Source: Anabaena sp. 4-3 | GTDB taxonomy: Bacteria > Cyanobacteriota > Cyanobacteriia > Cyanobacteriales > Nostocaceae | Reading direction: 5' to 3' | Length of the DNA stretch: 64,000 bases | NCBI RefSeq assembly: GCF_001597745.1 | Contig: NZ_LUHJ01000039.1 | Location: 42,546-106,545, forward strand | Shown here: positions 8,910 to 15,597 of the stretch, piece after piece | Numbering within the stretch: position 1 is the first letter of the stretch | How the letters are laid out: every line of letters starts with the position of its first letter | Translations under genes and position numbers: made by a program | The notes under the pieces: generated by a model | Seen by the model: only the letters and a program-made list of their open reading frames with translations | The model's database searches: none | Told to the model about the DNA's origin: nothing

Positions 8910-9371
8910 CTTTGTGGCATATTCCTCACCGTTAGTTGTGCAGTCCTAGCGGATGAATGGCAAATCCTGTCTTAATATTTTCTATCATTCTGTTATAGTC
9001 CCTTTCTTTTGCAGATGAGCAGGTTTTCCGTATATAAAAATAATTTATACATTAGATATAAAAATACACTCGGATTCTCCCCTAGACTTGAGTAACTTGT
9101 GTGTTACGCTTCACGGCAATATCAAGTAAATAGTTTGAACTTACAATATCGTGTTTATAACTAGACATAAACAGTATTTCTCTGGATTTTAGACCAAAAT
9201 CTCATATTACTAAACCGCATTCTTACTGTTGCGGTTGCAATCACACCTGAAAAGGGAACAGGGAACAGGGAATAGGGAACAGGGAACAGGGAATAGGGAA
9301 CTGTTCCCCAAATGCAGCCCAGTTATGCAGGAGGGCAAGAACTAGGCTGCATTGATGGAAATATAGGACGA
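8910..9371. other. Intergenic region with short G-rich repeat
   Basis: About 460 bp between the kinase-like gene start and the end of the small gene at 9372. Positions 9248-9301 carry an irregular GGGAACAGGGAATA tandem repeat. The 78-residue frame across it is repeat-derived. No promoter was identified. Confidence 0.5.
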
Positions 9372-9707
9372 CTAACCGGCTAAACTTTCGACACTCAGAG
9401 GAACCATATCGCCATGTTTGGTGAGTCCTAATAACATTGGTTGTTGGGGTGGAATGACTTTGCCTGTGAGTACACAACGTTCTTCTTGTTGGGCGGTGGC
9501 GGCTATACTAGCTCGAATATCGTCGCGTGAAAATCGCGGTTTCCACTCTCCTGATTTTTGCTGGACATAATTCCAGAGGATATCTCGAATCAGGGCTTGA
9601 TATCCCTGATTGCCAGCAATTGCTTTCAGTTTCTCTTTTAGTTCTCGCTCTAAACGGATGCTGGTAACTTCCATTTCGGTGGTTGAGGTGCGAGTAATTG
9701 TGTGCAT
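9372..9707 (-). CDS. Small putative DNA-binding (ribbon-helix-helix-like) protein
   Basis: 111 residues. The segment at about 12-45 (MEVTSIRLERELKEKLKAI, then YQALIRDILWNYVQQ) has the strand-helix-helix look of Arc/MetJ-type proteins. The rest (CVLTGKVIPPQQPMLLGL) is unfamiliar. A stretch AAGGAGAAAAAT lies just before the ATG. The gene is divergent from the attenuated HNH gene 400 bp away and could regulate it. Family assignment by eye only; the C-terminal part is conserved-looking but unknown. Confidence 0.65.
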   Translation of the reverse strand: MHTITRTSTTEMEVTSIRLERELKEKLKAIAGNQGYQALIRDILWNYVQQKSGEWKPRFSRDDIRASIAATAQQEERCVLTGKVIPPQQPMLLGLTKHGDMVPLSVESLAG

Positions 9708-9985
9708 GATTTTTCTCCTTTAAGGTATAGACAGGATAGTAATACAAGTGTAGTATGTTTAAAGCAATGTTCAATAGGTGAAGTTTTCTGTGAGATCCAT
9801 TTACCCCATCTCTACTTTCTGGCGTACAACCAACTATCGATTTAGTTGGGAATCCGACGCTGTGGGAGTGGAGTATTTATTTATGGGTGATAGTGGCTAC
9901 CAGCATAGACAAATCACAGAGAGTAATTATGAGTTTCTATCAGTCAATATTGATAAGCTGAATGCCAAACCACAACTAAAAGCAA

Positions 9986-10091
9986 GAAGCGGGAGGTACA
10001 GACAGAGAAATGCTGTACCAAAATAAGACCAAAAAAGTTACGGTCAATTTCTTATCCCCCGCTTCACCTCAATCAGAAGCGGGGGTTTTTT
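9986..10091 (+). promoter_or_regulatory. Candidate transcription attenuator in front of the HNH gene
   Basis: GAAGCGGG at 9986-9993 is identical to part of the terminator's 3' arm and can pair with CCCGCTTC (10058-10065) of its 5' arm, giving an alternative antiterminator. Between them lies a hairpin GGTACAG (9995-10001)/CTGTACC (10013-10019). The terminator itself is at 10056-10091. The AAGGAG ribosome binding site begins 4 nt after the T-run. Mutually exclusive pairing of this kind is the usual design of riboswitch or attenuator leaders. The ligand or trigger is unknown. Confidence 0.55.
10056..10091 (+). terminator. Strong terminator immediately before the HNH start
   Basis: Perfect 10-bp stem CCCCCGCTTC/GAAGCGGGGG with a 10-nt loop, followed by six T. 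Its T-run ends 16 nt before the GTG start, so HNH expression from any upstream promoter must read through it. Confidence 0.9.
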
Positions 10092-10107
10092 ATTAAGGAG
10101 TGAAGCT

Positions 10108-10650
10108 GTGGCTATTGCAACGCCAGTGTTAGAGCAGTCTGTAGTGGTATTTTCGCAAAATTACTTACCACTGTGCCGGGTGAATATTAAGCGGGCTATT
10201 GTGCTATTAATCACCAATAAAGCCGAACCTTTGCTGGGTTCTACGGTCGATGGGTGGCGAGTTCACTCACCGAGTTTGATCGTGAATGTACCTAAATATA
10301 TCCGCCTGAAAATCGCTGCTATTGAAAGATCATGGAAAGTTCCGCCGGTGAATCGACGGGAGGTTTTGCGGCGAGATCATTACAGTTGCCAATATTGCGG
10401 GAGTAATAAACGTTTAACACTAGATCATGTGCTTCCCAGGTCTAGAGGTGGTTCTCACTCTTGGGATAACGTAGTGACAGCTTGTGAAAGATGTAACTCT
10501 CGTAAAGGCGATCGCACCCCAACTGAGGCGGGTATGCAGTTACGTACTAAGCCAAAACCCCCAGTTCACCCGGCGGTAGCTTTTGCTTTGAGTGAAGCTT
10601 GGCAGGATGCGACACAATTTTGGATAGATGTGCAAGCAAACCTGGAATAA
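10108..10650 (+). CDS. HNH endonuclease family protein
   Basis: 180 residues starting at GTG with AAGGAG 7 nt upstream. The C-terminal half has a complete HNH/ββα-metal module: paired Cys (CQYCG), LDHVLPRSRGG with the catalytic His, WDNVVTACERCNSRKG with the second Cys pair. The N-terminal 80 residues (VVVFSQNYLPLCRVNIKRA, then VLLITNKAEPL) match the common cyanobacterial HNH subfamily whose role is unknown. It is followed after 15 bp by the 139-residue gene, so they form an operon. Expression is probably controlled by the attenuator upstream. No homing or restriction context is seen. Confidence 0.85.
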   Translation: MAIATPVLEQSVVVFSQNYLPLCRVNIKRAIVLLITNKAEPLLGSTVDGWRVHSPSLIVNVPKYIRLKIAAIERSWKVPPVNRREVLRRDHYSCQYCGSNKRLTLDHVLPRSRGGSHSWDNVVTACERCNSRKGDRTPTEAGMQLRTKPKPPVHPAVAFALSEAWQDATQFWIDVQANLE

Positions 10651-10665
10651 CAGGAGAGCATAGGA

Positions 10666-11085
10666 ATGCTGAAATTAACTTACACTGAAAACAGTTTTTA
10701 TTTAGAGTGTCTGGGTTTGTCTGTGGAAGAATGGGTACAAACGCGAGTCATTTTAGCGTTACGTGTTGCCCAAAGTTTATGCGTCGAACCCAGCACCGCT
10801 TCCTTTTTGCTACCTGCGGACTTACCAGGAATTGAAGCACTCAAGGCTGAAGCGAAACTGGCTAACAGTGAAATTATTGATTTATCTGTCTGTGATGCTG
10901 AGTATGTAGAAGTTTCCCTACGGGGTTATTGGCTATCAGATGGTTCTCAAGATGCTGATGGGGTGTTTGTGACGGCAATTAGTGATTCGTCTGATGTTGA
11001 TGTCTCCCCTTCGCGCACAGAGTTCTTTTTACACAAGTTGTGGCGGGAGGCTCAAGCTTGTGCTTCTGTGATGAGTGAGGGGTAG
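10666..11085 (+). CDS. Conserved hypothetical protein in HNH operon
   Basis: 139 residues, acidic, no membrane segment or known motif. The first part (LTYTENSFYLECLGLSVEEW) predicts alternating strands and a helix. A segment rich in Asp follows (SDGSQDADGVFVTAISDSSD). Start supported by AGGAG upstream. It is the second gene of the HNH operon and precedes a terminator. I do not recognise the family. A partner or accessory role to the nuclease is only a positional inference. Confidence 0.6.
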   Translation: MLKLTYTENSFYLECLGLSVEEWVQTRVILALRVAQSLCVEPSTASFLLPADLPGIEALKAEAKLANSEIIDLSVCDAEYVEVSLRGYWLSDGSQDADGVFVTAISDSSDVDVSPSRTEFFLHKLWREAQACASVMSEG

Positions 11086-11091
11086 AGGAGA

Positions 11092-11124
11092 ACCCCTCCC
11101 CTGTAAGGAGAGGGGGGTTTTTTT
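11092..11124 (+). terminator. Terminator of the HNH operon, built from a CCCCTCCCC repeat
   Basis: CCCCTC and GAGGGG arms around TGTAAGGA, followed by seven T (11118-11124), directly after the stop at 11085. The same CCCCTCCCC...GGAGAGGGG unit occurs near 55705 and 59630, so a dispersed repeat is serving as terminator. Confidence 0.7.
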
Positions 11125-11155
11125 CGCTATTCTCTTGTAGGGAAGGGGGTATAGA

Positions 11156-11333
11156 TGTAGGTTGGGTTAAGTGCAGCGCAACCCAACTCTTATAACAATT
11201 TTAAGAAAGAATGTGACAGATATATACGCGCAAACCCTTGTGATGTCTATTTTTCTTCATTTTGAATTTTGAATTTTGAATTTTGAATTGATATTAGATT
11301 GGTGTTGGGTTTCCTACGTCAACCCAACCTACA
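11156..11333. repeat. MITE-like element with terminal inverted repeats, interrupted copy
   Basis: Ends in TGTAGGTTGGGTT / AACCCAACCTACA. The outer parts match, in inverted orientation, the 75-bp element at 55593-55667. Here the centre is expanded by roughly 105 bp that include four TTTTGAA heptads (11262-11290). It fills the gap between the HNH operon and the lipoprotein gene. No transposase is encoded. Confidence 0.7.
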
Positions 11334-11407
11334 ATTTTTTTGCATCATTTTAGTCGTGTCAGTCCACTGCTGGAATATACTATCGCTGAAGGTAAAGCAG
11401 AAATAAT

Positions 11408-11815
11408 ATGGTGCGGTGGTTTTTTTCAGTAGTTTTACTGTTGCTTTTAGTGGGTTGTGGTAATGTTGGCTTGCTGCCAACTAGCGAGTTGGTGCAGAAG
11501 GCGATCGCACTCCAGCTAGCACAAACCCAAGCACAACTTAATCAGCATTTGGATCTGAATTTTCAAGGGTTTGAAATTAAACACCTGAAAATTAGCCGGG
11601 AAGAACCTCTGACGGTGGAAAGTTTACCGGCTTTTCGTGTGCGGGGAACTTATGATTTAATTTTTCAGCTACCTAAGAGACAGTTAACTAAACTGCAACA
11701 GCCTTTTGAGGTTTACTTACAAATTCAACAAGAAGGTAAAACTTGGCGGTTGCTGTTACCTAGTAAGGATAGTCTAGATGCTGCAACTGTTTGGCGTAGC
11801 TATCTTATCCCATAG
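11408..11815 (+). CDS. Small lipoprotein
   Basis: 135 residues. The N-terminus is a lipoprotein signal: MVRWFF, a hydrophobic run, then the lipobox LLVGCG with Cys17. The mature part (about 118 residues) is alpha/beta with no recognised domain. It has a helix rich in Gln (LQLAQTQAQLNQHL) followed by strand-like segments. It is presumably anchored to the plasma or outer membrane facing the periplasm or lumen. It lies 98 bp before the coiled-coil membrane protein, possibly in the same transcript. Confidence 0.75.
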   Translation: MVRWFFSVVLLLLLVGCGNVGLLPTSELVQKAIALQLAQTQAQLNQHLDLNFQGFEIKHLKISREEPLTVESLPAFRVRGTYDLIFQLPKRQLTKLQQPFEVYLQIQQEGKTWRLLLPSKDSLDAATVWRSYLIP

Positions 11816-11913
11816 AGAATATATGCAGCTAGAAAAACTATCACATACTTTTATATGCCGAAGCTAAAACTTAACCATGATTAAGGTGATTGTTTCACCA
11901 TAGTCAGGGTTAT

Positions 11914-12687
11914 ATGTATTTCAATTTGTTTATTAGTTCGATAGCGGGTATTGTGGCGGTGGTGCTGCTGGCTTTTGGGGTGCTGCAATGGTTTCATGTA
12001 CCAGCCGGGAGTTTTCTTGATTGGGTAATTGGGGGTGCGAGTTTCTGGTGGTTGTTAGTGATTGTGACTGTACCCTGGAATATTCATTTTCAAGCTAAAC
12101 AGGTGTTAGCGGAAGCCGCACAGTCTCAGGAAAAGGATATACCTGTAGATGATAGACAAGTGCAGTATGTCCAGGTTTTAGCCAAGCGATCGCTTTGGTT
12201 GGCTTTGGGTTTACACTTATTATCAGCTATTGGTCTTTATACTCTCGCCGCCACGGGAATTAGTGCTGTAGGCTATATTAGCTCTGGCGCAGCTTTGTTA
12301 TTAACTATTTTGCGTCCGGCTATCCGTGCTTATGAATATTTATATGCGCGGTTGACAATGATTAGTCAAGAGTGGAAGTATCCCCGTGAGGATATTGTCG
12401 AACTGCGTCAGCGTTTCTTTGAACTAGAGCAGAAAGTCCAGGTTTTAGAAGAACAATTGAATTTAGAGCAGCCCTATTCATTAGCAGCGACACAACAACG
12501 CTTTTCTGAAGAAACTCGCCGGGATTTAGCGAAAATTGCCGCTAATTTAGAAGAATTGCGCGCTACTAATCAAACCGAACACGAACGATTAAGCCGGGAA
12601 GCCAGGAATGCGATCGCGCAACTTTCCACAGATGGGCAATTTTTGGATCATGTCCGCGAAATCATTAGATTTTTTAAGACAGCCTAA
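11914..12687 (+). CDS. Membrane protein with C-terminal coiled coil
   Basis: I place the start at the ATG 11914 (MYFNLFISSIAG). A TTG at 11890 would add eight residues ahead of the membrane segment. Two hydrophobic hairpins (about 1-65 and 100-145) give four likely membrane helices. A charged helical tail (150-257) has heptad character (FFELEQKVQVLEEQLNLEQ). It looks like a scaffold or sensor of the cytoplasmic membrane. No family recognised. Confidence 0.7.
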   Translation: MYFNLFISSIAGIVAVVLLAFGVLQWFHVPAGSFLDWVIGGASFWWLLVIVTVPWNIHFQAKQVLAEAAQSQEKDIPVDDRQVQYVQVLAKRSLWLALGLHLLSAIGLYTLAATGISAVGYISSGAALLLTILRPAIRAYEYLYARLTMISQEWKYPREDIVELRQRFFELEQKVQVLEEQLNLEQPYSLAATQQRFSEETRRDLAKIAANLEELRATNQTEHERLSREARNAIAQLSTDGQFLDHVREIIRFFKTA

Positions 12688-12763
12688 TCAGTATCGCTAT
12701 TTAAGACAGTAATGCTACCATATCTCGCTCTTTACGTCTTGTACCTAAAGGTAGAAAATAAAG

Positions 12764-12793
12764 GTTAACTTAAGTTTAACTAGGGTTTAACTT
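12764..12793 (+). promoter_or_regulatory. Candidate Pho box (SphR/PhoB-type site)
   Basis: Three 8-bp units with 3-bp spacers: GTTAACTT (12764), TTTAACTA (12775) and TTTAACTT (12786). Units 2 and 3 fit the cyanobacterial PyTTAAPyPy(T/A) consensus fully; unit 1 has one mismatch. The 11-bp period matches PhoB-type binding. It ends 76 bp before the TPR gene at 12870. Confidence 0.5.
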
Positions 12794-12869
12794 GGGCTAC
12801 CTCAAAAGAGTGATTTCCCAATCAACTACCCGAAACCTGCAAATCTATCTCCGGTGCAACTGAGGTAAA

Positions 12870-13892
12870 ATGACGCAACCTTGCAATCAACTCAAAGAGT
12901 GGGAAGAACGTCGTGATGAAGCAAGTAACTACTACAGGCAGGGAAAGTTTCAAGAGTCTTTAAATTTGGCGAGCGAAAATTTACGTTTAGCAAGAGCGAT
13001 TCCAGATAAAGCGAGAGAAGGTCATACATTAAATGATATAGGTTTGGCTTATCTGGGTTGTTGTCAATTTGAGCTAGCAATAGATTATTTTCATCAGGCT
13101 TTAGCTGTTGCGGTTGAGCTTGGTAACTTACAAGCCGAAGCCACAGCATTGAGTAATTTAGGTTCTACCTGTAGCCGTTTAGGACAACTTTCTCAGGCGT
13201 TGGAGTATCTGGAGAAAGCAGCGCAAATGTTTCGGGAATTGCAAGACTCACAAGGGGAAGTATCTACACTCAATGATGTAGCACTAATTTACATCAGGTT
13301 GGGTGAACCGAAGCGATCGCTCTTGCTACAACACCAAATTTTAGCCATGCGGCGATTACTGGGCGACTTTTCCGGTGAGGCAACAAGCTTAAATGGATTG
13401 GGATATGCTTACAGTGCTTTGGGTGACTATAAAAAAGCCTTAGAACATTTAGAAGCAGCATTACCAATTCAAAAAGCTGGGAGGAATGTCATAGGGCAAG
13501 CCATCACCTTAAATAATATTGCCTCTATTTATATCGATATAGGACAACCGAAACAAGCACTATTAATTTATCATCAAGTGCTGTTATCCCGTCGGACATT
13601 AGGCGATCGCATCGGTGAAGCAAACACCCTCAACAATATCGGTTTTACCTACAATAAATTAGGCATTCATCGCAAAGCACTGAAATTTTTTAAACAAACC
13701 TTAGCAATATATCAAGAACAGGGAGATATTCTCGGAGAAATTTCCACATTGCTCAATATGGGTAGCGTTTATGTGATGACAAAACGTAAACAGTTAGCGC
13801 GGACTTGTTACCACAACGCCCAACAATTAGCATTGAAAATCGAAAATACCTCACTATTAGAAAAGGTAAAACAATTTATGGATGCGCTGTAG
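12870..13892 (+). CDS. Tetratricopeptide-repeat protein (kinesin-light-chain type)
   Basis: 340 residues, almost entirely TPRs of about 40 residues. Recurrent features are A(T/N)xLNN(I/L)G, Y..LG and AL..(Y/H)L.Q, for example HTLNDIGLAYLGCC, TALSNLGSTC, TSLNGLGYAYSALGDY, NTLNNIGFTYNKLG. No catalytic domain or signal peptide is visible, so it is a soluble protein-protein adaptor. The putative Pho box upstream suggests control by phosphate starvation. It is followed by a TAGTCAT repeat array. Confidence 0.8.
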   Translation: MTQPCNQLKEWEERRDEASNYYRQGKFQESLNLASENLRLARAIPDKAREGHTLNDIGLAYLGCCQFELAIDYFHQALAVAVELGNLQAEATALSNLGSTCSRLGQLSQALEYLEKAAQMFRELQDSQGEVSTLNDVALIYIRLGEPKRSLLLQHQILAMRRLLGDFSGEATSLNGLGYAYSALGDYKKALEHLEAALPIQKAGRNVIGQAITLNNIASIYIDIGQPKQALLIYHQVLLSRRTLGDRIGEANTLNNIGFTYNKLGIHRKALKFFKQTLAIYQEQGDILGEISTLLNMGSVYVMTKRKQLARTCYHNAQQLALKIENTSLLEKVKQFMDAL

Positions 13893-13965
13893 TCATTAGT
13901 CATTAGTCATTAGTCATTAGTCAATGGGGACTGTTGACTAATGACTGTTGACTGAGAAAGAATTT
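13893..13965. repeat. Short tandem repeat array (TAGTCAT heptads)
   Basis: Five TAGTCAT-type heptads directly after the TPR gene stop, then degenerate inverted units (GTTGACTAATGACTGTTGAC). This is the STRR type typical of heterocystous cyanobacteria. It separates two convergent genes. Confidence 0.85.
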
Positions 13966-13999
13966 CTACCTCATCCCCCTCATCCCCAATCCCCAGTCT

Positions 14000-15367
14000 C
14001 TACAATCGGTTGGCGTTTAAGAATCCGGCTGATTCATAGAGACGTTTGACCATAGCTGTGATTTTTGTACCATAATCTAAATCAGCAGACCAACGTCCTG
14101 ATAATTGATCCACTAAGGGAGCAACACCACGGGTAACAAAACGAAACCGAGGATCAACGACTTCATTAACTAAAGGTTCTAGACTGGCGTAGGCTTTCAG
14201 GTGTTGGATATGCGCCCTGACTCCAATTCTGGCACTAGGAAAGGAAGCTGTCTCTGCACCGCCGCCAATCGAACCTAAACCAGCAAAGTTATTTTGTTGA
14301 GGTTGAATGTCTCCGCCAAAGCGTAAAAATCCTGTTTCTAGGCACATTTGGCAAAAAGCAATGTCATAATTTACGCCCTCAATGCTGGCTTCTTCTCGAT
14401 AGAGTTTTGGTAAGTCAGGAAACTGATTGAGGGCATTTTCATTGTTGTTTCTCAGAAATATTTGTAACTCAACTTCTGAGGTATTACCATTAGACATGAT
14501 GCGGTCAAATTGACCAGGGCAAATGATTAAATTGGAACGTAAAATGACAGTGGTAGTTGCTCCATCCCAGCCGACAGCAACATTAAAATCTCGCAATTCT
14601 ATGGCTTTAATATACACCACTTTACGATAGGTAATCCGATTAACATTAGGTGCTTTTGACAAGTCAATCCGCAACCGATCTACTAAATCAATCGGAATGT
14701 AAGAGTTACCGTTGACTAAAATTCCTTGTTCGGCGTAATTTTGGCCGTTAATGTTGATGTTGATGGCTCGATAAGTGGGTTCTGGGGGACTTCCAGGGGT
14801 GGGATCTATCACTCGACTCCAAGATGCTAACCCATCGGCAATACCTAAAGCGAAATCTCGACGGCGATTTTGTAACAATGCCCTATCTTCTGGATTGCTG
14901 AGGAAGCCGACTTGTAATAATAAAGAAGCTATTCTAATTTGCCGACAAAAGGCTAAACTGCCCAAACCACTATCTGTGTCAGGTTTTACGCCTCGGTTTG
15001 GCAGTTGCGGTACACGGCGTAATAGTCCGACTAATAGCAATTCGCCATTGCTTTTACGCTCGTTATTTGTGGCAATATAATAAACACTGGCTCCCCGTAC
15101 AGTGGGGCTACTAGCAGCATCGGCATGAATCTCTAAAGCGACATCACCCCTACGCCCACGGGCATTAATCCAAGCGAGAGTACCCGCAGCACTCAGATCA
15201 TCGGGAACAGACAAAACTTCAAAATTCCGCGATCGCAGTTCTGTTACAATCAAATCGCGCAACAGAATCATCTCCCTAGCTTCCGTCGTACCACCAGCGA
15301 TAGAACCGGGATCAATACCTCTTGCCTCTCGCCCTCCGTGGGCTGCTGAAATAAATATACGCCCCAT
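14000..15367 (-). CDS. Cell-wall hydrolase: N-acetylmuramoyl-L-alanine amidase plus glucosaminidase domains
   Basis: 455 residues. Residues 1-190 are an Amidase_3 domain with zinc ligands His10 (ISAAHGG), Glu29 (TTEAREM) and His81 (LEIHADAAS). The position normally holding the catalytic Glu is Gln152 (LLLQVGFLSNPED). A middle region (200-285) resembles a copper-amine-oxidase-like or wall-binding module (ILVNGNSYIPIDLV). Residues about 310-450 match a glucosaminidase domain (EGVNYDIAFCQMCLETG, NNFAGLGSIGGG). No signal peptide is visible. It would cut both stem peptide and glycan bonds of peptidoglycan. The Gln152 change makes amidase activity uncertain. Confidence 0.8.
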   Translation of the reverse strand: MGRIFISAAHGGREARGIDPGSIAGGTTEAREMILLRDLIVTELRSRNFEVLSVPDDLSAAGTLAWINARGRRGDVALEIHADAASSPTVRGASVYYIATNNERKSNGELLLVGLLRRVPQLPNRGVKPDTDSGLGSLAFCRQIRIASLLLQVGFLSNPEDRALLQNRRRDFALGIADGLASWSRVIDPTPGSPPEPTYRAINININGQNYAEQGILVNGNSYIPIDLVDRLRIDLSKAPNVNRITYRKVVYIKAIELRDFNVAVGWDGATTTVILRSNLIICPGQFDRIMSNGNTSEVELQIFLRNNNENALNQFPDLPKLYREEASIEGVNYDIAFCQMCLETGFLRFGGDIQPQQNNFAGLGSIGGGAETASFPSARIGVRAHIQHLKAYASLEPLVNEVVDPRFRFVTRGVAPLVDQLSGRWSADLDYGTKITAMVKRLYESAGFLNANRL

Positions 15368-15506
15368 TTACCGTAATTCCTCTTAAAAAAATCAGCCTCA
15401 GCAATTCTATAGAATATTCTTCCTTGGGCAACAACAATATAATATCCATCAGGAGCGATTCAACATTGATTTTTTGCTATTTCTCCCAATGTCTTAAGGA
15501 AGGATG

Positions 15507-15597
15507 AGGGCAGGGGAGGCAGGGGAGGCAGGGGAGGCAGGGGAGAAAAACTAATGACTAATGACTAATGACTAATAACTAATGACTAATGACTAAT
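15507..15597. repeat. G-rich repeat plus TAATGAC heptads abutting dnaG
   Basis: 15507-15545 is a GGGGAGGCA tandem repeat (quadruplex-type). 15551-15597 is an array of ACTAATG/ACTAATA heptads ending directly at the dnaG ATG. Because the unit is 7 bp, each ATG falls in a new frame, giving several false starts. No Shine-Dalgarno sequence remains ahead of dnaG. Confidence 0.85.

Larger units (their letters stand above)
9708..10107. other. Divergent region and long leader of the HNH operon
   Basis: 400 bp separating the minus-strand RHH-like gene from the HNH gene. An 82-codon GTG-initiated frame at 9778-10026 is possible but unsupported. The right end carries an antiterminator/terminator arrangement (9986-10091). 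The plus-strand promoter must lie upstream of 9980, since there is no room between the terminator and the HNH ribosome binding site. Confidence 0.5.

Noticed and set aside
9778-10026. 82-codon plus-strand ORF ahead of the HNH gene
   Set aside because: GTG start, no ribosome binding site, no recognisable protein features, overlaps the predicted antiterminator; better explained as leader RNA.
12892-13149. Minus-strand ORF inside the TPR gene
   Set aside because: Shadow frame created by the repetitive TPR codons.
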